Assembly (NCBI RefSeq): GCF_002999235.1
Contig: NZ_CP027236.1
Coordinates: 1,550,001 to 1,614,000 of the forward strand
DNA: 64,000 bases
From: Actinomyces sp. oral taxon 897
GTDB lineage: Bacteria > Actinomycetota > Actinomycetes > Actinomycetales > Actinomycetaceae
Direction of reading: 5' to 3'
Positions within the stretch are counted from its first letter, which is position 1. Every line of letters begins with the position of its first letter. This document shows, piece by piece, positions 58,095 to 64,000 of this stretch. A program made the translations under genes and the position numbers. The notes under the pieces are model-generated. The model saw only the letters and a program-made list of their open reading frames with translations, made no database searches and was not told where the DNA came from.

Positions 58095-61000
58095 TCACCC
58101 GGCCTCGTCCGCCAGACGGCGGGCGAGGCCGGCCGCGTGGGCGAGCAGCCGGGCGTGGTCCAGGTGCCGAACCCGCTCCTCGGCCACGGCCATTGCCCGG
58201 TCGTCCAGCACGTGGGCGCGGGTGCGCAGGTAGTCGTGGGAGAGCAGGCGGCAGGTCTGATTGGTGCCCACGGCCAGGGCGGTAGCCACCAGCTCGGCAC
58301 CAGCAGCCCTACGATCCGCATCCCGACCCGTCGGGCCCACCGGACCCGTGCCCCTCATGGGCGCCTTCGGTGCCGCCACGGGACCCCCGTCCCGGCCCAC
58401 CGGACCCGCGTCCTGACCCGCCTCCCGGCCTGTCTCCTGGCCAGCACCCCGAGCCTCCTCCCGGCCTGCACCCCGGGCCTCCTCCTGCCCGACGGCGGCC
58501 ATGACCGACAGCCCCACGGCCGCCGCGAAGGCCATGACGGCAGGCACGTCGCGCTGCCGGGGGGCGGGGTCGGCCAGCATGTCGCGCAGAAGGGGCACGG
58601 CCCGGGCGCGGACGCCCCCGGCGTCCAGCTCGGCCGCCTCGGCCGCCTCGAGCTCGACGTCGGTGACCAGGCACATGCCCAGGATGTAGAGCTCCCACGG
58701 AGACCCCGCGCCCATGACGGTGCGCCACCTGCCGGCGTAGCCCAGGCTCGCGCGCTGGATGAGGGCGGCCTCGCGGGTGCGCCCTCGAACCAGCTCCAGC
58801 TCGCCGCTGACGGAGCGGGCCACAAAGCGCAGTGTTCCGGGCAGCGTGCTGAAGTCCGTCGCAGCCAGGAGGCCGGTGACCAGATCCTCCTCAGGGGTGA
58901 GGTAGACCTGGCAGTAGGCCCTGTCCAGCTGCAGCGCCTCCCGGTAGGAGGCTCCCCAGGCTGGCAGCAGGCGGTCCACCAGCTCCAGCGCCCGGGCGCA
59001 CTCGTCGGCCACCTGCTCGTAGCGTCCCAGTGTCATGAGCACCTGGAGCCGGCTGGTGCTCAGCTCGAGCAGGTAGATCCCCGCCAGGTCCGCTCCCCGC
59101 AGCCGGTCCAGCAGGTTCTCGACGACCTCCAAAGCGGCCTCGGGTGCGCCCTCGTTCTCCAGCTGTGCGGCCAGGCAGCGTCCCGCGATGCAGGCCACCC
59201 ACGGGTCGGCGTCGTGGACCAGCTCCGGCCACTGGCGGGCCGGGGCGCGCAGGAAGCGCCGGATGCGCGCCATGGACGGATCCTCGCCGTCGAGGGAGCG
59301 GGGCAGGCCCTCGCCGACCTGCTCGGGCAGGGGGCCGAGCAGCCCTGAGAGGCTGGCGCACAGGGCCAGGAGGCTGAGCCGGGCCTCGTTGCCGCGGGTG
59401 CTCCGGGCCGGCCGCACGGCCAGTGCGACCAGGCGCGGCGCGTAGTCGGCCGCGCGGTCGTAGCTCCAGGTGACGCTCCACAGCCTCATGAGGGCGGCCC
59501 CAATGGTGCAGGCGGCGTCCGAGCCGCCGTCCTGGCCGGGTCCGCCGGCCGTCACCTGCTGCAGCACGCGGTCGAGCTCCTGGACCACGACCGCCTCGTC
59601 GTCGACCAGCTGCTGGAAGACGCGGTTCTGCCGCTCGGCCTGCGGGCTGCCGACGTCGCCGAAGCTGTGCCGGCCCAGGGGCAGGCGGACCTCGGAGCAC
59701 ACCTCGAGCACCCAGTTACGCAGGCGCTCCCGGGCGGCCTCCTCCCCGCCGGAGCCGGCCAGCCGGGCCAGGGCGAAGTCCCTGACGGTGACGAGCATGT
59801 GGAAGCGGGGGACGCCGCCGCGGTCGCGCACGTTGAGCAGGCAGTGGCCCGCCAGGGCGTCGAGGACGTCGGCGGCCTCGGGGCCGATGAGGGCCTCGGC
59901 GGCGGTGAGGGTGAAGCCGTCGGGCAGCAGCGCCAGGCTCGCCAGGCCGCGGCGCTCGGAGTCGTCGAGCAGGTCCCAGGACCAGGCGATAACGGCTCTC
60001 AGGGTGCGCTGGCGGGCCGGGGCGTCGCGCGCGCCCGTCAGCAGGTCGGGCCGGGCGGGCAGCCGGGCGGCGATCTGGCCCACGGACAGGGTGCGGGTCC
60101 GGGCGGCCGCCAGTTCAATGGCCAGGGGGATGCCCTCCAGGCGGCCCAGGAGCTCCTCGAGGTCCGCCCCGTCAATCACCTGGCCGGGCCGGGCGGCCAG
60201 GGCGCGGGCCCGGAAGAGGCTGTCACTGGAGGCGGGATCCAGGGGCTCCAGGCGGTAGACGTGCTCGGCGCCCAGGTCCAGCTGGCGGCGTGAGGTGGCC
60301 AGCACCCGCAGGTCCGCGCAGGTGGCCAGGAGGGGACCAATGAGGTCGGCCACGTCCCCCGCCAGGTGCTCGCAGTTGTCCAGGACGAGGAGCGTGCCGG
60401 GCGCGGCCAGGACGGCACCCAGGGAGGCGCGCGCCTCGGCGTCGGCCACCGGCGGGCTCCCCAGGGCGTCGAGCAGGACCCGCACCAGGTCGGCCCCGGG
60501 GGCGACGTCGGCCAGGGCGGCGACGTACACGGCGGGACGCCGGCTGCGGGCCGCCACCGCCTGGGCCAGTGTGGTCTTGCCCACACCGCCCGGCCCGGTG
60601 ACGGTGACCAGCCGATGGGTGCCCAGGGCCTTGCCGACGGCCGCCACGTCGTCCTGGCGCCCCAGGAAGTGCTCGGGGACCGGCTCCAGGCCCCGGCGCA
60701 CGGGGTTCTCCGCGGCCAGCGCCACCTCGTGCGCGGCGCGCGCCACCGGGCCCGGCACCGCCCCCTGCTCACGCAGGCGCAGGCGGTAGTCCTCGTAGGT
60801 CCTCAGGGCCACCGCGGGCGAGCGTGCCCAGGCCTGGGCACGTACGAGGGCGGCCAGGACGGTCTCGTCGTCAGGCTCACGCTCCGCCGCGGCCCGTAGC
60901 AGGGGCACGGCCTGCTCGTACTCACCGACGGCCTCCAGGGCGAGGGCCCGCTGCCGCCCAGCGGCCTCGGCGTGTGCGGCGGCACGCTCTCGGAGCCGGG

Positions 61001-61463
61001 CCAGGGGGCCGGGACGCCGGGCCCCACCACCCGCCGGCCCTGTCCCCGCCGGCCCTGTCCCCGCCGACACGTCCGCGTCCGTCCCGGGCAGGTCGTCGGT
61101 CAGCTCCAGGACCTGGTCCCACTGGCCGGTGGCGGCGCAGGCACGGGCCCGGGCCGCCCGGGCCGCTAGGTCCCGGGCGTCGACGTCCGACGTCGCCAGC
61201 GCCAGCCGGTAGCCGTCACCGACGCGCTCGACCACGTCCTCCCCCACGGCCGCACGCGCCCGGGAGACGACGACGTGCAGGGCCCGCAGCGGGTGCGCCG
61301 GGGGATCCGCGGGCCACAGGGCCCCGACGATCGCGTCGTCGCCCATCCGGGCGCCCTCGCAGCCGGCCAGGGCGGCGAGGAGGTCCAGCGTCCGGCCGCT
61401 GAGCGCCCGGCCGCGCCACGTCGCCCCGTCACTCAGCAGGGACAGGGGGTAGGAGGGCGTCAC
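58095..61463 (-). CDS. SARP/BTAD - NB-ARC - TPR transcriptional regulator (AfsR-like)
   Basis: 1122 residues from the GTG at 61463. Residues 1-95: winged-helix DNA-binding domain (GRTLDLLAALAGCEGARMGD, ALHVVVSRARAAVGEDVVER). About 100-245: bacterial transcriptional activator domain (LARLRERAAAHAEAAGRQRA, ALRTYEDYRLRLREQGAVPG). About 260-530: NB-ARC-type ATPase with Walker A TVTGPGGVGKTTLAQAVAAR and Walker B GTLLVLDNCEHLAGDVADL, then EGIPLAIELAAARTRTLSVG. The rest is TPR-like helices with an EEARGAG repeat insert near 1020-1065. AfsR-type proteins switch on secondary metabolism or envelope genes. The target is unknown; the convergent DrrAB-like exporter is the nearest candidate. Confidence 0.9.
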   Translation of the reverse strand: MTPSYPLSLLSDGATWRGRALSGRTLDLLAALAGCEGARMGDDAIVGALWPADPPAHPLRALHVVVSRARAAVGEDVVERVGDGYRLALATSDVDARDLAARAARARACAATGQWDQVLELTDDLPGTDADVSAGTGPAGTGPAGGGARRPGPLARLRERAAAHAEAAGRQRALALEAVGEYEQAVPLLRAAAEREPDDETVLAALVRAQAWARSPAVALRTYEDYRLRLREQGAVPGPVARAAHEVALAAENPVRRGLEPVPEHFLGRQDDVAAVGKALGTHRLVTVTGPGGVGKTTLAQAVAARSRRPAVYVAALADVAPGADLVRVLLDALGSPPVADAEARASLGAVLAAPGTLLVLDNCEHLAGDVADLIGPLLATCADLRVLATSRRQLDLGAEHVYRLEPLDPASSDSLFRARALAARPGQVIDGADLEELLGRLEGIPLAIELAAARTRTLSVGQIAARLPARPDLLTGARDAPARQRTLRAVIAWSWDLLDDSERRGLASLALLPDGFTLTAAEALIGPEAADVLDALAGHCLLNVRDRGGVPRFHMLVTVRDFALARLAGSGGEEAARERLRNWVLEVCSEVRLPLGRHSFGDVGSPQAERQNRVFQQLVDDEAVVVQELDRVLQQVTAGGPGQDGGSDAACTIGAALMRLWSVTWSYDRAADYAPRLVALAVRPARSTRGNEARLSLLALCASLSGLLGPLPEQVGEGLPRSLDGEDPSMARIRRFLRAPARQWPELVHDADPWVACIAGRCLAAQLENEGAPEAALEVVENLLDRLRGADLAGIYLLELSTSRLQVLMTLGRYEQVADECARALELVDRLLPAWGASYREALQLDRAYCQVYLTPEEDLVTGLLAATDFSTLPGTLRFVARSVSGELELVRGRTREAALIQRASLGYAGRWRTVMGAGSPWELYILGMCLVTDVELEAAEAAELDAGGVRARAVPLLRDMLADPAPRQRDVPAVMAFAAAVGLSVMAAVGQEEARGAGREEARGAGQETGREAGQDAGPVGRDGGPVAAPKAPMRGTGPVGPTGRDADRRAAGAELVATALAVGTNQTCRLLSHDYLRTRAHVLDDRAMAVAEERVRHLDHARLLAHAAGLARRLADEAG

Positions 61464-61590
61464 GGGAGCATTCTGCCCCCTCCGACCCCACCCGGCCCAC
61501 CCGACCCCTGTGCGCCCGGGGCACGGATGCGCTGGTTTTGCATTCGCCTCAGGTAGGCGACCCGACCCCGGTGCGCCCGGGGCGCGGACC

Positions 61591-62955
61591 TCACAGGGCG
61601 AGGTTGGACCTGACGACGTCGGCCAGTCCCTGGGCCACAGTGTCGGCCTCGTCCTGGGTGGCGGCCTCGACCATAACGCGCACCAGGGGCTCGGTGCCGC
61701 TGGAGCGCAGGAGGACCCGGCCGGACTCCCCCAGGTGGTGCTCGGCCTCGGCAACGGCCTGCTGGACGGCGTCGTTGGTGGTGACGGCGGTCTTGTCCAC
61801 GCCGCGGACGTTAATGAGCGTCTGGGGCAGGCGGGTGACGATGCTGGCCAGGTCGGCCAGGGACCTGCCTGAGCGCTTCATGCGGGCGGCCACGCGCATG
61901 GAGGTGAGGATGCCGTCACCGGTGGTGGCGTGGATGGTGTCGATGACGTGGCCGGACTGCTCACCACCCAGGGTGTACCCCCCGGAGAGCATCTTCTCCA
62001 GCACGTAGCGGTCCCCCACCCCGGTCTGGACGACGCGGATCCCGCGCTCACGCATGGCCAGGAGCAGGCCGAGGTTGCTCATGACGGTCACCACCAGGGT
62101 GTCGGAGGCCAGGGTGCCGTCCTCCTTCATGCCCACGGCGAGCAGGCCCATAATCTGGTCGCCGTCCACCAGGTTGCCCTGGGCGTCCACGGCCAGGCAG
62201 CGGTCGGCGTCGCCGTCGTAGGCCACACCCATGTCCGCGCCCACGGCGGTGACGTAGTTCTGGAGCTGCTCGGGGTGGGTTGAGCCGCAGTCGGCGTTGA
62301 TATTGAGGCCGTCTGGGGAGGCGTTCATGGCAATGACCTCGGCGCCCGCGGCGCGCAGGGCGGCCGGCCCGACGACGCTGGCGGCCCCGTTGGCGGCGTC
62401 CACCACAATGCGCAGGCCGGAGATGTCGGTCCCCACGGAGTCCACGAGGTGGCTGATGTAGGCCTGGTCGGCCACCGTCTCACCCTTGATGACACGCCCG
62501 ACGGCGGCGCCGGTGGGGTGGGGCAGCTCGGCGGACAGGGCCGCCTCGATCTGGTCCTCGACGGCGTCCTCCAGCTTGTAGCCGCCCCGGGCGAAGAACT
62601 TGATGCCGTTGTCGGGGAAGGGGTTGTGGGAGGCGGAGATGACCACGCCCAGGTCCACGTCCTGGCTGGCGGTGAGGTGGGCGATGGCGGGGGTGGGCAG
62701 GACGCCCACGCGGGTGACGTCCATGCCGGCGGCAGCCAGGCCGGCGCTAATGGCGTGGTCCAGGAACTCCCCGGACGCACGGGTGTCACGCCCGACGACG
62801 GCGCGGGGACGCAGGTGCCCGGAGTGGCGCGCGTGGGTCGAGTCGGTGGTGGCCAGGACCCGGGCGGCCGCCTGCCCCAGGTGCAGGGCGAGGTCAGGGG
62901 TGAGCAGGTCGTTGGCCAGGCCGCGCACACCATCAGTGCCGAAAAGACGTGTCAT
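61591..62955 (-). CDS. glmM: Phosphoglucosamine mutase
   Basis: 454 residues. RLFGTDGVRGLANDLLTPDL begins the alpha-phosphohexomutase fold. The phosphoserine loop VVISASHNPFPDNGIK carries Ser109, the metal loop is AYDGDADRCLAVDAQG, the sugar loop GGEQSGHVID and the phosphate loop LLRSSGTEPLVRVM. It turns glucosamine-6-phosphate (from GlmS) into glucosamine-1-phosphate for UDP-GlcNAc. The ATG at 62955 follows an AGGAGGA motif. It comes after rpsI in the standard order, but 585 bp away with array A7 between. Confidence 0.97.
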   Translation of the reverse strand: MTRLFGTDGVRGLANDLLTPDLALHLGQAAARVLATTDSTHARHSGHLRPRAVVGRDTRASGEFLDHAISAGLAAAGMDVTRVGVLPTPAIAHLTASQDVDLGVVISASHNPFPDNGIKFFARGGYKLEDAVEDQIEAALSAELPHPTGAAVGRVIKGETVADQAYISHLVDSVGTDISGLRIVVDAANGAASVVGPAALRAAGAEVIAMNASPDGLNINADCGSTHPEQLQNYVTAVGADMGVAYDGDADRCLAVDAQGNLVDGDQIMGLLAVGMKEDGTLASDTLVVTVMSNLGLLLAMRERGIRVVQTGVGDRYVLEKMLSGGYTLGGEQSGHVIDTIHATTGDGILTSMRVAARMKRSGRSLADLASIVTRLPQTLINVRGVDKTAVTTNDAVQQAVAEAEHHLGESGRVLLRSSGTEPLVRVMVEAATQDEADTVAQGLADVVRSNLAL

Positions 62956-63051
62956 GGGTAGTCCTCCTTGGTAGGAAACGCCCCCATCCTCCCACGTCAC
63001 CCCCGTGCGCGCTCCCCTCACACTCCCATGGCCCGCCACCCGCCCACCCGC

Positions 63052-63213
63052 GAGAACGGTACTTGTTCGCCGTGAGAACGGTACTTATTGCTCGCGAGAA
63101 CGGTACTTGTTCGCCGTGAGAACGGTACTTGTTCGCCGCGAGAACGGTACTTGTTCGCCGTGAGAACGGTACTTGTTCGCCGCGAGAACGGTACTTATTG
63201 CTCGTGAGAACGG
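63052..63213 (+). repeat. 22-bp tandem array A7, the longest (7 units plus closing half-unit)
   Basis: GAGAACGGTACTT at 63052, 63074, 63096, 63118, 63140, 63162 and 63184, then GAGAACGG at 63206, with an exact 22-bp period. Variable parts: gttcgccgt, attgctcgc, gttcgccgt, gttcgccgc, gttcgccgt, gttcgccgc, attgctcgt. It begins 96 bp upstream of the glmM start codon and reads away from glmM, against both flanking genes. Confidence 0.96.
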
Positions 63214-63462
63214 GGCCGCACACCCCGCTGCCCCGCCCCACGGGTCTGGGCCGGAGCAGTCAAGCGGGCAGGCAGGCGCTGGGCCAGAACAATCAGGCGG
63301 GTGCTGGGGCGGGCGAGCAGGCACAGCCAGACGGGCGGGCAGGTGCCGAAGTAGTCACGTGGGCAGGCGGTAGGTGCCGGGACGGGCAGGCAGGTGCCGG
63401 AGCAGTCAGGCGGGCGGGCGCGGGCCTGGGCCGGAGCGCACACAGGCCCCAGCCTCAAGACG
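63214..63462. repeat. Degenerate GC-rich repeats between array A7 and rpsI
   Basis: CGGGCAGGCAGGTGCCGGAGC and close variants (GGGCCGGAGCAGTCAAGCGG, GCCGGAGCAGTCAGGCGGG, GCAGGTGCCGAAGTAGTCA) recur about five times at 30-60 bp intervals. No coding frame supported. Confidence 0.55.
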
Positions 63463-63498
63463 ACGCTGGCGACCACTCCTGGGAGCGGTCGCCAGCGT
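63463..63498. terminator. Hairpin after rpsI
   Basis: ACGCTGGCGACC (63463-63474) and GGTCGCCAGCGT (63487-63498) pair exactly; inside, CTCC and GGAG add four more pairs. It lies 43 bp beyond the rpsI stop. No T-run. Confidence 0.8.
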
Positions 63499-63540
63499 GG
63501 GCCATCGCGTACCGAGGCACGTCGCACCCGGTAGGCCCGG

Positions 63541-64000
63541 TCAGCGCTTGGAGTACTGGGGGGCGCGGCGGGCCTTGTGCAGGCCGGCCTTCTTGCGCTC
63601 CACGACGCGGGCGTCGCGGCTGAGGAAACCGGCCTTCTTCAGGGCCGGGCGGTTGGCCTCGCGGTCGATCTCGTTCAGGGCGCGGGCAATGCCCAGGCGC
63701 AGGGCGCCGGCCTGGCCGGACACGCCACCGCCGTGGATGCGGGCCACGACGTCGAAGCGGCCCTCAAGGTCCAGGATGGTGAAGGGGGCGCGCACGAGCT
63801 GCTGGTGCAGCTTGTTGGGGAAGTAGTCCTCCAGGGTGCGGCCGTTGAGGGTCCACTGACCGGTGCCGGGCAGCAGGCGGACGCGCGCGACGGCCTCCTT
63901 GCGGCGGCCCAGGCCGGCGCCGGGGGCGGTGACGGACTGACCGCGGCCAGGGGTGGAGTCCTCTGTCTCAGTGGTGTAGCTGGAGGGGGCGTTCTCCTCG
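63541..64000 (-). CDS. rpsI: 30S ribosomal protein S9 (uS9), N-terminus cut by the window edge
   Basis: 153 visible codons to the stop. [20 protein letters not shown] and [20 protein letters not shown] start the S9 fold, then [20 protein letters not shown] and the end [14 protein letters not shown], whose last Lys-Arg reaches the ribosomal P site. About 35 residues before the fold ([20 protein letters not shown]) form an acidic N-terminal extension, as seen in other Actinobacteria; its start is outside the window. rplM would normally lie just upstream. Confidence 0.96.
   Translation of the reverse strand, partial: EENAPSSYTTETEDSTPGRGQSVTAPGAGLGRRKEAVARVRLLPGTGQWTLNGRTLEDYFPNKLHQQLVRAPFTILDLEGRFDVVARIHGGGVSGQAGALRLGIARALNEIDREANRPALKKAGFLSRDARVVERKKAGLHKARRAPQYSKR

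Noticed and set aside
63052..63213. CRISPR array
   Set aside because: The period is only 22 bp, the variable parts are 9-14 nt and reused between arrays, and no cas genes are present.

Overview
The window is a very GC-rich actinobacterial chromosome segment with dense operons, frequent GTG starts and 4-nt ATGA/GTGA overlaps. Whole operon orders match those known from Actinobacteria (rpsP-khpA-rimM-trmD-rplS, radA-disA, and the rpsI-glmM-coaA-glmS-acpS-nnrD-alr-tsaE-tsaB-rimI-tsaD-groES-whiB-guaB tract). The WhiB protein, a groES without a groEL beside it, a three-gene sdhCAB and a Tat-exported orphan point to an Actinomyces-like member of Actinomycetaceae. The genus is an inference from gene content and order.

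Layout. 0-5.6 kb: translation genes on the minus strand (possible lepB start, rplS, a trmD fused to an acetyltransferase, rimM, khpA, rpsP) plus a lone DUF4241 gene. 5.8-13.3 kb: a GntR-controlled ABC exporter, a Tat-exported protein, and a DesKR-type two-component system with a second ABC exporter whose ATPase gene carries a frameshift. 13.5-24.3 kb: transketolase, a YG-rich membrane protein, radA-disA (DNA repair and c-di-AMP), a PA-rich membrane protein, mutY, and a second two-component system. 24.4-30.1 kb: a glycerol module (SorC-type regulator divergent from glpD-glpK) and HPr. 30.4-39 kb: exonuclease, guaB, whiB, groES with a CIRCE element, a DUF218 protein, a methyltransferase, a YbdK-type ligase and a small membrane protein. 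39-53.9 kb: tsaD, sdhCAB, rimI-tsaB-orphan-tsaE-alr-nnrD, acpS, glmS, coaA. 54-61.5 kb: two small orphan genes, a DrrAB-like ABC exporter and a 1122-aa SARP/NB-ARC/TPR regulator. 61.6-64 kb: glmM and partial rpsI.

The most unusual signal is a family of intergenic tandem arrays present seven times (about 4.7, 16.8, 29.7, 40.5, 53.9, 57.8 and 63.1 kb). Each has a strict 22-bp period: an 11-nt constant CGYGAGAACGG and an 11-nt semi-variable TACTTRTTBSY. Six of seven end with one extra GAGAACGG, so every variable part is bracketed on both sides. GAAC and (G/A)TTC half-sites alternate every 11 bp, about one helical turn. Every array starts within about 100 bp of a gene boundary and points away from that gene. 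Beyond one array lies a decayed copy of the 3' end of coaA. A 20-bp-period array at 24.3 kb may be a diverged relative. These arrays are neither CRISPR nor SOS boxes; a DNA-binding or nucleoid function is the best guess but unproven.

A second theme is Pro/Ala/Gly-rich expansion inside otherwise conserved enzymes (TrmD, RimI, NnrD, Alr, GlmS, the SorC regulator, the SARP regulator, the MutY N-terminus), alongside many short GC-rich direct repeats between genes. I saw no tRNA, rRNA, insertion sequence, prophage or CRISPR array.
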